Shown: positions 8,665 to 18,276, counted from the stretch's first letter. The stretch: DNA of 64,000 nucleotides from Chryseobacterium kimseyorum (GCF_025971945.1 NZ_JAPDHW010000002.1:248001-312000), one strand, 5' to 3'. A program made the numbers and translations. Notes: generated by a model from the letters alone, not told the origin.

Positions 8665-9912
8665 CTAAACCAGACTGTTTTTATCAGCGTAATTCAATTT
8701 AAAGAAAATAAAAGTCAGCATCGAAAAAGCGAGCAATGAACTTCCTCCATAACTAAAATAAGGCAATGGAATACCTACGGTTGGAAACAGACCCATAACC
8801 ATGCCTAAATTGATCGAAAAGTGCATGAGAAGAATGGAGGCAAACGAATACCCAAAAACTCTGTTAAAGGTAGATTTCTGCTTTTCTGCGAGGTAATAGA
8901 TTCTCCCAATGTAAACCATGTATGATAGAACAAGTATGGTACTGCCAAGAAATCCCCATTCTTCACCTACGGTACAAAAAATATAATCGGTTTCCTGCTC
9001 TGGAACAAATTTTCCCTGAGTTACGGAACCTTCACGAAAACCTTTTCCGAACATTCCACCGGAACCGATGGCTGTTTTAGAATAAAGAAGGTTATATCCG
9101 GAAGTATCACGGAATTCGCGTTCTCCCTTGTAGAGAACTTCAACCCTTTCCTGCTGGTGCTTAGGGAGCTTCTCAAAAATAACGGGCGAAATGAATGACA
9201 ATGCGGCCAATAGCAGAATTATCCCGACACCCGGTAAAAGTGTGTAAATATTTTTACGAAGAAAAGCTGCGTTAAATGCAAACCACAGTCCACCTACTAC
9301 AATAATAAATAATGTAAAATACCAAAGACTCCATTCCAGAGGATCGTTGAGATAATTGGCTAAAAGGAAAACAATTCCGAAAAGTCCCCCAACGAGAAAG
9401 AGTTTCCCACTGAGACCTTCACGGTATAAAGCGATAAAAAATGCCGTAAATACCAATAGTGAACCAACATCAGGAATTGAAAGCACCACAATTGCAGGAA
9501 TGCCTATTATGGCCAGAACTGCTATAAGCGATGTTCTGTTTTTTAAATTAAATTCAGATCCTGAAACATAATTAGCCAGCATTAAAGCTACTCCAATCTT
9601 CGAAAATTCTACAGGCTGCATGGTAAAACTTCCGAATTTGTACCAGTTTTTCTGACCTAAGATTTCAGTTCCGAAAACATGAAGACCGGCAAGAAGAATA
9701 ACCCCACCAATATAAATGATTCCAGACATATTTTCGAAAAATTTGCTTCGGCTGAAAAATATAATCAACCCAACAAATAAAGAAATTCCGAAAAAGATCA
9801 ATTGTTTTTTCCCTAAGCCTTCATCTACACTGTAGATATTGGCAATTGCAAAAATACAGAGCATCAAGTATAAGCCGAGACCTAATTTGTCTATTCCTTC
9901 TGTCCACTTCAT
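8665..9912 (-). CDS. rodA: Rod shape-determining protein RodA (SEDS glycan polymerase)
   Basis: RodA is a multispanning inner-membrane SEDS protein that polymerises lipid II into glycan strands during elongation, working with PBP2. At 415 residues with about ten hydrophobic segments it has the normal length. SEDS signatures are visible: YKGEREFRDTSGYNLL and GEEWGFLGS in the large periplasmic loop, and the C-terminal PTVGIPLPYFSYGGSS. It is the last gene of mreBCD-mrdA-rodA, overlapping mrdA by four bases (ATGA), which suggests translational coupling and equal supply of the two partners. Confidence 0.96.
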   Translation of the reverse strand: MKWTEGIDKLGLGLYLMLCIFAIANIYSVDEGLGKKQLIFFGISLFVGLIIFFSRSKFFENMSGIIYIGGVILLAGLHVFGTEILGQKNWYKFGSFTMQPVEFSKIGVALMLANYVSGSEFNLKNRTSLIAVLAIIGIPAIVVLSIPDVGSLLVFTAFFIALYREGLSGKLFLVGGLFGIVFLLANYLNDPLEWSLWYFTLFIIVVGGLWFAFNAAFLRKNIYTLLPGVGIILLLAALSFISPVIFEKLPKHQQERVEVLYKGEREFRDTSGYNLLYSKTAIGSGGMFGKGFREGSVTQGKFVPEQETDYIFCTVGEEWGFLGSTILVLSYMVYIGRIYYLAEKQKSTFNRVFGYSFASILLMHFSINLGMVMGLFPTVGIPLPYFSYGGSSLLAFSMLTFIFFKLNYADKNSLV

Positions 9913-11936
9913 TGTTTCAAAGGTTTTTTAGATTCAACTTTCTTCTTAGCTTCTAATTTTTCTTTAGCTTTTTTTATCAGATTTAAGCTGTCCTGTATTC
10001 TTTTAAGCTTTACAGAATCAGGTTTAGGTTCTTTATAAAGTCCTTTTCTTTTTAAATCTGCGACCCACTGTCTTTTATATTCAGGCATGAAACTCGCCGT
10101 GACCATTTTTTTATAGAGCTGTTCTCTTTTCAGATCTCCAGTAATAAATTTTTCGGCAATTACTGTGGATGCGGGTCCGGCCCAGGTGGCACCAAATCCG
10201 GCGTGTTCCATTACGGCAACTACAACAATTTTCGGTTTGTCTGCAGGAGCAATTAACACAAAAATCGAGTTATCTTTTCCCTGAGGAACCTGTGCAGTTC
10301 CTGTTTTTGCCAACTGCGTAAAATCATTTGATTTCAGACCTCTTGCTGTACCTCTCAAAACCACAGCTTCCATCCCTTTTAAGACAGGATCAAAATGTTT
10401 GGGATCAACCAGCGTTTTATGTTTCACCTTAAATCTGGGATCCGGATTGGGTTTACCGTCAATCGATTTTACAATATGTGGAGTGTAGTACCATCCTCTA
10501 TTGGCAATAGCAGAAACATAATTGGCTAACTGCAGCGGAGTTACCATAACGTCACCTTGGCCCATCCCGTTGTAAATGGCTCCGGTAGACATTTCGTCCC
10601 AATTTTTATAATCGGCTTTCGTAGAACCGTTTGCTTTAATAATGGCTTTAAATCTTCTTTCGTAAAAATCTCCTGAAGGAATTCTGCCTTTTGCACCTAC
10701 CGCAAAATCATTATTTAAGTATTCTCCTACTCCGAAACTGCTCATTATCTTTTTCCATTCATCTACACCTTTGGAAGGATTTCCCGGATATTTTTTGATG
10801 ATAGCGATAAAAGCATAGGTGAAAAAACAGTTACTTGAAACCTGAATAGAAGGGATTAATGGATCTGCTCCACCGTGACCTTTAATTCTTTTTCCTTTGT
10901 AATAAAAACCACCACCACAAGGGAAAATTGTTTTTTCATCCATTACGCCCATCTGCATTGCTGCCAGAGCTGTTAACAATTTAAATGTAGAGCCTGGAGG
11001 ATAACCTGCCTGTAGCGATCTGTCAAACGTTGGTTTGTTTTCGTAGATCGTATCTTTTGAAAGAGCGTATAAATTTTTAGACTTGTTAGGTCCGGTGAAA
11101 AGATTGGGATCAATATCCGGTCCGGTTGCGGCAACCAAGACTTCACCGTTATTTGGATCTATTGCGACGATTGCCCCATGTTTATTTACCATCATCTCTT
11201 CAGCAATTCTCTGAAGGTCATAATCGATGGTCAAAGTGATATCTTTTCCTGTGATCACATCACGGTCTAAGGTTCCGTTTTTATACGGACCTACATTTCG
11301 AAGTTTAATATCTTTCTGAATGTATTTTATTCCCTTTACACCGCGAAGTTCCTTTTCGTAAGATTTCTCAATTCCTGTTTTTCCGATGAGGTCACCAGGA
11401 AGATAGTAGGTAGAATCTTTTTTAATCTCTCTGTCATTGACTTCACTGGTGTATCCCAGAAGGTTCCCTGATGTGGAAACTTCATATTGCCTTTGCGGAC
11501 GCTGAACAATACTGAAAGCGGGGTATTTAAATATAATCTCCTGAACTCTCGCAATTTCTTCTCTGCTGAGGTCTTTGATGAAAGTCATCGGAGTCAGTTT
11601 AGAATAGTATTTTTCTTTCTTAATTAAATTAATTTTTTTAATAAAATCTCTTTTATCAATTTTCATTAAACTGCAGAAAGACAGGGTATCAAAGTCAGGT
11701 TTCATCAATGCCTGAGTGAAAGAAATCTCATAAGCAGGCTGGTTTCCCACCATAATTTTTCCGTTTCTGTCGAAAATAACTCCACGTTGAGGAATGACGT
11801 ATTCGGTTTTAATTGAAGTATTGGCAGCATTGAGTGCGTACCGATCCGTAAACAACTGTAAATAAGAAAGTCTTGCCACAAAAATGATAGCAAGAATGAT
11901 GAGAACAGATAAGATTTTTATATGGCGTGTGTTCAA
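9909..11936 (-). CDS. mrdA: Penicillin-binding protein 2 (elongasome transpeptidase)
   Basis: This class B PBP cross-links new peptidoglycan during elongation. One membrane anchor spans residues 7-27, followed by the PBP dimer domain (VIPQRGVIFDRNGKIM) and the transpeptidase domain. The active site shows SxxK at Ser316 (PPGSTFK), SxN in QVSSNCFF and KTG in LAKTGTAQVPQ. The 675 residues include a lysine-rich C-terminal tail of about 50 residues (KKAKEKLEAKKKVESKK) that reaches beyond the catalytic domain; such tails are usual in Bacteroidetes. It overlaps mreD and rodA by four bases on either side. Confidence 0.96.
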   Translation of the reverse strand: MNTRHIKILSVLIILAIIFVARLSYLQLFTDRYALNAANTSIKTEYVIPQRGVIFDRNGKIMVGNQPAYEISFTQALMKPDFDTLSFCSLMKIDKRDFIKKINLIKKEKYYSKLTPMTFIKDLSREEIARVQEIIFKYPAFSIVQRPQRQYEVSTSGNLLGYTSEVNDREIKKDSTYYLPGDLIGKTGIEKSYEKELRGVKGIKYIQKDIKLRNVGPYKNGTLDRDVITGKDITLTIDYDLQRIAEEMMVNKHGAIVAIDPNNGEVLVAATGPDIDPNLFTGPNKSKNLYALSKDTIYENKPTFDRSLQAGYPPGSTFKLLTALAAMQMGVMDEKTIFPCGGGFYYKGKRIKGHGGADPLIPSIQVSSNCFFTYAFIAIIKKYPGNPSKGVDEWKKIMSSFGVGEYLNNDFAVGAKGRIPSGDFYERRFKAIIKANGSTKADYKNWDEMSTGAIYNGMGQGDVMVTPLQLANYVSAIANRGWYYTPHIVKSIDGKPNPDPRFKVKHKTLVDPKHFDPVLKGMEAVVLRGTARGLKSNDFTQLAKTGTAQVPQGKDNSIFVLIAPADKPKIVVVAVMEHAGFGATWAGPASTVIAEKFITGDLKREQLYKKMVTASFMPEYKRQWVADLKRKGLYKEPKPDSVKLKRIQDSLNLIKKAKEKLEAKKKVESKKPLKQ

Positions 11937-12439
11937 ACTTTCTGTTTGATTTTAAAAATTAATGCGTAAACTATGATAAATATAAAAGAAATTGCACTAG
12001 TTACCAACACATTAAGCAAGATTTCGAAAATTCTGCTGAATTTAAAAAATTCAACATACTGCACCAAAAGCTGATGCAAAAATATACTTGAAGAGAGGAA
12101 CAATAAAAACTGTGTCCACTGTAATGATTGAAACGAGAAGAAATCTGTAGAAGTATCTGTAGAAGTTCTGAATATTAAAGTTCTGAAATAGGCAATTACC
12201 GTCGTCGCCAAAGCATTGATTCCCCACGAATACAGAAAAGCGTCAATAGACAAACCTATTAAGAAGCTTAACGCTAAAAACTGAAATTTATTTCTAAAAA
12301 AAGGATAAAACATAACGAACACCGGATATAAGACCGGAGTGTATTTACCAAATAAGGTAATCCTGTTCAGTACAAATATCTGTAACGCCACAAGAAACAT
12401 CATGATCAAAAGATCTGTAAACAAAGTTCTGCTAATCAT
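11933..12439 (-). CDS. mreD: Rod shape-determining membrane protein MreD
   Basis: A short, very hydrophobic protein of 168 residues with about five membrane spans and almost no soluble parts. MreD sequences are poorly conserved, so the call rests on size, topology and position between mreC and mrdA. It is thought to bridge MreC and the RodA/PBP2 synthase. Its start overlaps the end of mreC by eight bases and its end overlaps mrdA by four. Confidence 0.9.
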   Translation of the reverse strand: MISRTLFTDLLIMMFLVALQIFVLNRITLFGKYTPVLYPVFVMFYPFFRNKFQFLALSFLIGLSIDAFLYSWGINALATTVIAYFRTLIFRTSTDTSTDFFSFQSLQWTQFLLFLSSSIFLHQLLVQYVEFFKFSRIFEILLNVLVTSAISFIFIIVYALIFKIKQKV

Positions 12440-13286
12440 TTTCTTTTTTTATTACAGCCTGCATGGTATCGCTTATTTTCTGCACTTCAGCTTTCTTCAG
12501 ATTTTTAACGACATACACTTTATTCAGAGCGCCCATTTTCTCACTCAATTCCACAGAAATATCCCAAAAACCGGTCTGGTTGTCAACAGAATATCCTGCT
12601 ACAGTTCCGATCATCACGCCTTTAGGAAAAATAGCTGATTTGCCGTCTGTTATAATCGTATCTCCAATTTTTAATGAAACATATTTAGGAACATCTGAAA
12701 GATGCATCACGCGTGAGTTGTCGCCCCTCCAGGTTAAAGTACCAAAATACCCTGATTTTTTGAGAGCAGCATTAATTCTGATTTTATTGACACTTAAAAC
12801 AGACTGTACCAAAGCATAACTGTCTGTAGAATTGATGACGATTCCTGCGATTCCTTTAGGAGCCATAACGCCCATCTGTGGAAGAACACCGTCTCGCTTT
12901 CCGCGATTGATGGTAAAGTAATTGTTTCGTCGGTTGATACTGTTGAAAACAATTTCACCGTCTACGAATGTATAGATTTGTCCGCCTCCTAAGGTATCAT
13001 GCACTTTTCGGAAAACGGGATTTTTACCACCCTGCTTTCCGTACAGCTCAATCATTAAGGCTTTATTCTGCGCTACGAGACCTTCGTTAGTCTGCTTCAG
13101 TTTCAGATAAGAAACTCCTTCATCAATGTATCCTGACACCCACGAATTGAAAGCAGCAGTTTCGCCCGCAAGCCACGATCTCTGCATTGCATTTTTAGAG
13201 AATATAAGAATGAGAGCAATAATTTGCAGAAAGATAAAGAAGACAAATAGAGCATTCTTTGAAAATAATCTCAGCAAAAATCCCAT
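12432..13286 (-). CDS. mreC: Rod shape-determining protein MreC
   Basis: MreC forms periplasmic filaments that activate PBP2/RodA. It has a short cytosolic end, one membrane span at about residues 10-30, a helical segment that can form a coiled coil (YLKLKQTNEGLVAQNKALMI, residues 60-80) and the periplasmic beta domain with NYFTINRGKRDGVLPQMGV and GIAGIV. Length (284) is normal. The lysine-rich C-terminus ends within the mreD start. Confidence 0.95.
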   Translation of the reverse strand: MGFLLRLFSKNALFVFFIFLQIIALILIFSKNAMQRSWLAGETAAFNSWVSGYIDEGVSYLKLKQTNEGLVAQNKALMIELYGKQGGKNPVFRKVHDTLGGGQIYTFVDGEIVFNSINRRNNYFTINRGKRDGVLPQMGVMAPKGIAGIVINSTDSYALVQSVLSVNKIRINAALKKSGYFGTLTWRGDNSRVMHLSDVPKYVSLKIGDTIITDGKSAIFPKGVMIGTVAGYSVDNQTGFWDISVELSEKMGALNKVYVVKNLKKAEVQKISDTMQAVIKKEND

Positions 13287-13314
13287 TCAGATAAAGAGTC
13301 GTAAAAAGTTAAAA

Positions 13315-14340
13315 TTATTTAATTAAGAAATTGAATTTATCCATATTCTTAAGTGCGATACCTGTACCACGTACAACGGCTCTCAAAGGATCTTCAGCTA
13401 CGAAAACCGGAAGACCTGTTTTCTTGTGAAGCCTGTCTGCAAGACCTCTTAGCAGAGCACCACCGCCTGCAAGATAAATACCTGTTTTGTAAATATCGGC
13501 AGCAAGTTCCGGAGGAGTCAGAGAAAGAGTTTCCATTACAGAATCTTCAATTCTGATAATTGATTTATCCAGAGCACGAGCAATTTCTTTGTACCCAACC
13601 ATAATTTCTTTTGGCTTACCGGTAATGAGATCTCTACCCTGTACCGGAATATCATCGATATCTACATCAAGATCTTCAACAGCAGAACCTACTTCGATTT
13701 TTACTCTCTCAGCAGTTCTTTCACCGATATAAAGATTGTGGTGTGTTCTTAAGAAATAAGCAATATCATTGGTAAATACGTCACCCGCAATTTTCACAGA
13801 TTTATCACAAACAATACCTCCCAAAGCGACAACAGCGATTTCGGTGGTACCACCACCTATGTCGATAATCATATTCCCTTCAGGTTTCTGTACATCAATA
13901 CCTACTCCTATTGCAGCAGCCATTGGCTCATAAATCAATCTTACTTCTTTTGCGTTTACTTTCTGTGCAGAATCTCTTACCGCTCTTTTCTCAACCTCTG
14001 TAATTCCGGAAGGAATACAGATTACGATTCTTAAAGCCGGCTGAATAAATCTGCCTTTGATTCCCGGAATTTTCTTAATAAATTCCTTAATCATATGCTC
14101 AGAAGCATGGAAATCTGCAATAACACCGTCTTTCAAAGGACGGATCGTTTTTATATCTTCATGAGTTTTACCCTGCATATGTTTTGCCTGCTCCCCCACC
14201 GCTATCGGTCTCCCCGTAGAACGCTCAATCGCTACAATTGAAGGCTGATCGATAACAATTTTATTATTATGGATAATAAGCGTGTTGGCAGTTCCAAGGT
14301 CTATCGCAATTTCTTGCGTAAACATATCGAATAAACTCAT
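13315..14340 (-). CDS. mreB: Actin-like cell-shape protein MreB
   Basis: MreB polymerises on the inner face of the membrane and guides the elongation machinery. Actin-fold nucleotide motifs are present: IDLGTANT near residue 15 (phosphate 1), IDIGGGTTEIAV near 160 (phosphate 2) and GIYLAGGGALLRGLADR near 288 (adenosine). Length 341 is standard. It is the first gene of the operon, with a 28-base gap to mreC and a -7 box 23 bases upstream of its ATG. Confidence 0.98.
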   Translation of the reverse strand: MSLFDMFTQEIAIDLGTANTLIIHNNKIVIDQPSIVAIERSTGRPIAVGEQAKHMQGKTHEDIKTIRPLKDGVIADFHASEHMIKEFIKKIPGIKGRFIQPALRIVICIPSGITEVEKRAVRDSAQKVNAKEVRLIYEPMAAAIGVGIDVQKPEGNMIIDIGGGTTEIAVVALGGIVCDKSVKIAGDVFTNDIAYFLRTHHNLYIGERTAERVKIEVGSAVEDLDVDIDDIPVQGRDLITGKPKEIMVGYKEIARALDKSIIRIEDSVMETLSLTPPELAADIYKTGIYLAGGGALLRGLADRLHKKTGLPVFVAEDPLRAVVRGTGIALKNMDKFNFLIK

Positions 14341-14363
14341 AATTTTGTCCTGATTTAAGTTTA

Positions 14364-14371
14364 CAAAGATA
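14364..14371 (-). promoter_or_regulatory. -7 promoter box of the mreB operon
   Basis: TATCTTTG on the minus strand matches TAnnTTTG and is placed well for the ATG at 14340. Confidence 0.6.
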
Positions 14372-14550
14372 TAAATTTAAGACTACTAATGAATAATTTA
14401 GTTAATATAATTTGGTTAAAATTTTATTAAAATTTAAATTTTTCATTAACCTTTTGTTTCTCTAATTCTTACGGCATTTGCACATTTATTTATAGCTTTT
14501 CACGATATTTATCATATACAATATCAGCAGAGGCTTAATTTAAAAATACT

Positions 14551-14558
14551 TAAATTTG
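14551..14558 (+). promoter_or_regulatory. -7 promoter box of hemA
   Basis: TAAATTTG matches the consensus exactly. The first ATG begins three bases after it and the next at 14567, so the transcript should have almost no leader. Confidence 0.6.
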
Positions 14559-14566
14559 CAATGCTT

Positions 14567-15841
14567 ATGATACAGTATTCTAACATACATCAGACGACAA
14601 ATTTCGCTGTGCTTTCAGTGAGTTATGAGAAGGCAGATGTAGAAACGAGGGGCAAATTTGCCTTCTTCGACGAAAACATCAAAAACTTTGTTACCCGAAT
14701 TCATAACGAAAATCTTGGGGACGCTTTTGTGGTTTCCACGTGCAACAGAACAGAGATTTATACAACGACATCCAACTATCTTTTTGTGGCTGAAGAATAC
14801 TGCAAAACGATTGGTGTTAACCTATCAGATTTTTTGCCTTTTGCCAATATTTTAACAAAAGAGGAAGCGCTTAAACATCTGTTCAGAGTGGCGGCCGGTT
14901 TAGAAAGTCAGATCATCGGTGATTTTGAAATTATCGGACAGATTAAGAAAGCTTACGCCCGATTTAAAAAAGAAAGACAGAATTCGAATCCTTATCTTGA
15001 GCGTTCTATCAACTCTGCGATTCAGATTTCAAAAAGAATCAAAAACGAGACAGGAATTTCCAACGGAGCAGCTTCAGTTTCTTATGCGGCAGTGCATTAT
15101 ATTCTAAATAATCAGAAAAAACTGACCGAAAAAAACATCCTTCTTCTCGGAGTAGGCGAAATCGGACAAAACACGGTTGAAAATTTGGTAAAACACGTAT
15201 ATCAGCCCAAAATTAAAATTGCCAACCGTACGCAGGAAACAGCAGCAAAAATTTCAGAAAAATATAATATTCCAAATATTGATTACGCAGATTTCGATCA
15301 GGAAATTGAGAATACTGACATTTTGATTGTGGCAACCGGCGCAAAGACTCCAATCATCAACAAATCTCATTTTCAAAATGGAAGAGAAACTCTGGTGATT
15401 GATCTTTCAATTCCGCATAATGTTGATAAAAATGTTTCTGAATTGAGTCATGTGACTTTAATTGATGTGGATGAACTTTCGAAACAGATTCAGCAAACCA
15501 TCCAGCAACGGGAAAAAGAAATTCCGAAAGCTGAAAAAATCATCAAGGAAATGACCAAGGACTTTCTTGAATGGGAAAAAAAGAGAAAACTGGCGCCCAA
15601 CATTCATCATTTCAAAGCAGTCTTAAAAAATATGGAGCGCAATGAGATGCACAATTTCTACAGAAAAAATAAGTACATCAATATCAACGACATGGAGCTT
15701 TCTGAGAAAATGATTCAGAAAATTACCAATCGTTTTGCAAAATATATCATCGATAATCCTCTAAAAGCCGAAGAAATTAGTAAATTAATGCACGAAATAT
15801 TAGTTGAACAACCCAATAATGAATTCAATGAAAAGCATTAG
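14567..15841 (+). CDS. hemA: Glutamyl-tRNA reductase
   Basis: HemA reduces glutamyl-tRNA to glutamate-1-semialdehyde with NADPH, the first step of C5-pathway haem synthesis. The catalytic cysteine lies in VVSTCNRTEIYTT (Cys59 from this start). The NADPH fold shows LLGVGEIGQNTVENL near residue 195 and the C-terminal dimer helix follows. GLESQIIGDFEIIGQIK is a typical HemA block. Two ATGs are possible, 14561 and 14567. I chose 14567 because the -7 box ends at 14558, so 14561 would fall at or before the expected transcription start. The 3' end overlaps hemC, which suggests coupling. Confidence 0.95.
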   Translation: MIQYSNIHQTTNFAVLSVSYEKADVETRGKFAFFDENIKNFVTRIHNENLGDAFVVSTCNRTEIYTTTSNYLFVAEEYCKTIGVNLSDFLPFANILTKEEALKHLFRVAAGLESQIIGDFEIIGQIKKAYARFKKERQNSNPYLERSINSAIQISKRIKNETGISNGAASVSYAAVHYILNNQKKLTEKNILLLGVGEIGQNTVENLVKHVYQPKIKIANRTQETAAKISEKYNIPNIDYADFDQEIENTDILIVATGAKTPIINKSHFQNGRETLVIDLSIPHNVDKNVSELSHVTLIDVDELSKQIQQTIQQREKEIPKAEKIIKEMTKDFLEWEKKRKLAPNIHHFKAVLKNMERNEMHNFYRKNKYININDMELSEKMIQKITNRFAKYIIDNPLKAEEISKLMHEILVEQPNNEFNEKH

Positions 15842-16736
15842 GATAGGAACCAGAAATTCGGCACTTGCCCTTTGGCAGGCCAGAGAAGTTGCGAGGCACT
15901 TACAGAACCACAATTACCTTACAGAGATTACTCCCATCGTTTCTTCGGGAGACAAAAATTTAAATCAACCATTATACTCTTTAGGAATAACAGGTGTTTT
16001 TACAAGAGATCTTGATATCGCATTGCTGAATGACGAAATAGATATTGCTGTACACTCTCTGAAGGACATCCCTACACAGCTTCCACACAATATCGAATTG
16101 ATCGCCCATCTTGAAAGAGATTATCCGCAGGATGTTTTAATAAGAAGACAATCTGCAAAAGACAAAGAGTTTCACGAGCTGAAATTGGCAACAAGTAGTT
16201 TGAGAAGACGTGCCTTTTGGTCAAAACATTATCCTGACACTCAGTTTTTTGACATCAGAGGAAATATCCAGACGAGATTACAAAAACTGGAAGAGCAGGA
16301 CTTCGATGCAACCATCCTGTCATTAGCCGGAATCAAGAGAATGAAAATGGATATCAACTACGAGATGCTTCCCGTAATGATTCCTGCGGCTGCACAGGGC
16401 GTTATTGCCATTGCCGGACATTCTGAAAAACCTGAGATCAACGAAATTTTACAGTCTATCAATCATAAGCAGACCCAAATATGTGTAGAGATGGAAAGAA
16501 ATTTCCTGAGCACACTGGAAGGTGGCTGTACGGCTCCGATTGGTGCTTTTGCTGAGAAAATTGAAAACCAAATTCGTTTTAAAGGAGCCCTCTGCTCACT
16601 TGATGGCAAAAACTACATCGCCATCGACGAAAGCTTTGAATATAATGAAGAAGAAAATTTCGGTGAAAAATTTGCCAACATTGTACTGGAAAATGGCGGA
16701 AGAGAATTAATGGCCGAGATTAAAAGTCAGCTGTAA
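15828..16736 (+). CDS. hemC: Porphobilinogen deaminase (hydroxymethylbilane synthase)
   Basis: HemC joins four porphobilinogens into hydroxymethylbilane. The cysteine that carries the dipyrromethane cofactor is Cys234 in LEGGCTAPIGAF. Other family blocks are IGTRNSALALWQA at the N-terminus, HSLKDIPTQLP and ATSSLRRRAFW. The open frame reaches back to a TTG at 15804 inside hemA; the ATG at 15828 (MKSIRIGTRNSALAL) fits family N-termini best and overlaps hemA by 14 bases. An ATG at 15819 is a second option. Confidence 0.96.
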   Translation: MKSIRIGTRNSALALWQAREVARHLQNHNYLTEITPIVSSGDKNLNQPLYSLGITGVFTRDLDIALLNDEIDIAVHSLKDIPTQLPHNIELIAHLERDYPQDVLIRRQSAKDKEFHELKLATSSLRRRAFWSKHYPDTQFFDIRGNIQTRLQKLEEQDFDATILSLAGIKRMKMDINYEMLPVMIPAAAQGVIAIAGHSEKPEINEILQSINHKQTQICVEMERNFLSTLEGGCTAPIGAFAEKIENQIRFKGALCSLDGKNYIAIDESFEYNEEENFGEKFANIVLENGGRELMAEIKSQL

Positions 16737-16905
16737 TTTTGAACATTCACCACTTAAATTTATAATTTCTAAAGAATTTGTTTGGCAAACGCGCGAATTG
16801 AGATTTTTACGAATCTTAACATTTCTTTATGTCTAAAGTATCTCAGTGTTTAGAATTAATTTTTGAACTTTACAGAATTGTTTTTAATTCAAAAGTTTCA
16901 AGCCG

Positions 16906-17487
16906 ATGAAAAAGTACTTTTCTATTCTCATTATTCTGCTTTTTGTTTTTACGGCAAATGCACAGAATCAGTTTGCCCAAAAACTATCTGATGCTGCTTT
17001 GAGTTTAACCAGAGACAGAGTTACCTACGACCCGACTTATTTCAGCATAAAATATCCCAACGGTGATGTTCCTGCAGATAAAGGCGTATGTACAGACGTG
17101 GTTATTCGTGCGTATCGGAAAATGGGGATCGATCTTCAGAAGGAAGTACATGAAGACATGAAGCAAAACTTTTCCAAATACCCGAAAAACTGGGGTCTGA
17201 AAAGACCCGATACCAATATCGACCACAGAAGGGTTCCCAATCTGAGAGTTTTTTTTGCGAAATTCGGGAAATCAAAATCTACAGAGATTAACCCGGCACT
17301 TTATGCTCCAGGCGACATCGTAACATGGCTTCTTCCGGGAAATTTAGCGCACATCGGAATTGTAGTCAATAAAAAATCGGCCGATGGGAAAAGATATCTG
17401 ATCGTCCACAACATTGGCGGCGGACAGGTGATAGAAGACTGTCTGTTTAAATTTAACATCACAGGACATTATCAATATCAAAAATAA
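16906..17487 (+). CDS. Secreted DUF1287 protein, NlpC/P60-like
   Basis: A signal peptide (MKKYFSILIILLFVFTANAQ) is followed by a DUF1287 domain filling the rest of the 193 residues. The conserved cysteine sits in KGVCTDVVIRAY, and later histidines in LAHIGIVVN and IVHNIGGG look like a papain/NlpC-type Cys-His pair. The reaction is not known to me, but such proteins probably act on peptidoglycan or another periplasmic amide. The next gene, a peptidoglycan amidase, starts five bases after this stop, which supports a cell-wall role. The pair interrupts the haem cluster. Confidence 0.85.
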   Translation: MKKYFSILIILLFVFTANAQNQFAQKLSDAALSLTRDRVTYDPTYFSIKYPNGDVPADKGVCTDVVIRAYRKMGIDLQKEVHEDMKQNFSKYPKNWGLKRPDTNIDHRRVPNLRVFFAKFGKSKSTEINPALYAPGDIVTWLLPGNLAHIGIVVNKKSADGKRYLIVHNIGGGQVIEDCLFKFNITGHYQYQK

Positions 17488-17492
17488 CTTTC

Positions 17493-18155
17493 ATGAAGAA
17501 TCTTATCTGCGTTTTATTTTTATTGATCTTAAATTTTTCTTCTGCACAGCTAAGCGATTTTAAAATTGTCAATAAGCCCATCAATTATTCTGAGGAGAGA
17601 GTTCGTCTTAGCTTAGAATATCTGAAAGATCATCACGGCTTAACTCAAAAAACACCTACGATTGTACCGAAAATGATTGTTCTGCATTACACGGCAGGCG
17701 GAACGATAGAGAGCAACCACAAATATTTCAACAAAACCCATCTTGAGAACGCCAGAAATACTTTAAAAAAGCAAAGCACACTCAACGTTTCTTCACAATA
17801 CATCGTCGACCGCGATGGCACGATTTATCAACTGATGGAACCCAACATGTTTGCAAGACACACTATCGGCCTAAATTACTGCGCCATCGGAGTGGAAAAT
17901 ATCGGAAGTAAAAAACAGCCACTGACAGAAAAGCAAGTTGCCGCAAATGCACAGCTGGTAAGATATTTAACTAAAAAATACAAGATCGAATATCTAATCG
18001 GACATTCAGAATACGGAGTTTTCAGAAATTCTAATCTCTGGAAAGAATCTGATCCGAAATATTTTACAGGAAAAGAAGATCCCGGCAAAGATTTTATGAG
18101 CAAAGTAAGGCTTCAGGTCGCTGATTTAAAATTAAAAGACAAGCCCGTTAATTAA
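17493..18155 (+). CDS. N-acetylmuramoyl-L-alanine amidase (Amidase_2/PGRP fold)
   Basis: This exported zinc amidase cleaves the bond between MurNAc and L-alanine. After a signal peptide (MKNLICVLFLLILNFSSAQ) come the zinc-site blocks: the first histidine in MIVLHYTAGG, the second in LIGHSEYGVF, and an acidic residue in KEDPGKDF in place of the third ligand, as in AmiD-like enzymes. QYIVDRDGTIYQL and ARHTIG are typical of the fold. It follows the DUF1287 gene with a five-base gap, so both are probably made together. Confidence 0.92.
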   Translation: MKNLICVLFLLILNFSSAQLSDFKIVNKPINYSEERVRLSLEYLKDHHGLTQKTPTIVPKMIVLHYTAGGTIESNHKYFNKTHLENARNTLKKQSTLNVSSQYIVDRDGTIYQLMEPNMFARHTIGLNYCAIGVENIGSKKQPLTEKQVAANAQLVRYLTKKYKIEYLIGHSEYGVFRNSNLWKESDPKYFTGKEDPGKDFMSKVRLQVADLKLKDKPVN

Positions 18156-18201
18156 AAACTTTATAGGCTTTGGTAAGTGAAATGTCTTTGCCTCAAATTA
18201 T

Positions 18202-18209
18202 TATTTTTG
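18202..18209 (+). promoter_or_regulatory. Possible -7 promoter box for hemD-hemE
   Basis: TATTTTTG matches TAnnTTTG in the 157-base gap after the amidase gene, about 100 bases before hemD. The long leader makes this uncertain. Confidence 0.35.
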
Positions 18210-18259
18210 AATCGGCTAAACTTCGTTTTGCGAATTTAAAAACAGTTAGTATTAAAAAA

Positions 18260-18276
18260 TCTTTGCGCTCTTTGCG
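18260..18276. repeat. Short direct repeat TCTTTGCG x2
   Basis: Two copies of TCTTTGCG (18260-18267 and 18269-18276) are separated by one base in the hemD leader. It may be a fragment of a dispersed intergenic sequence; no second locus in this window matches well. Confidence 0.4.
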
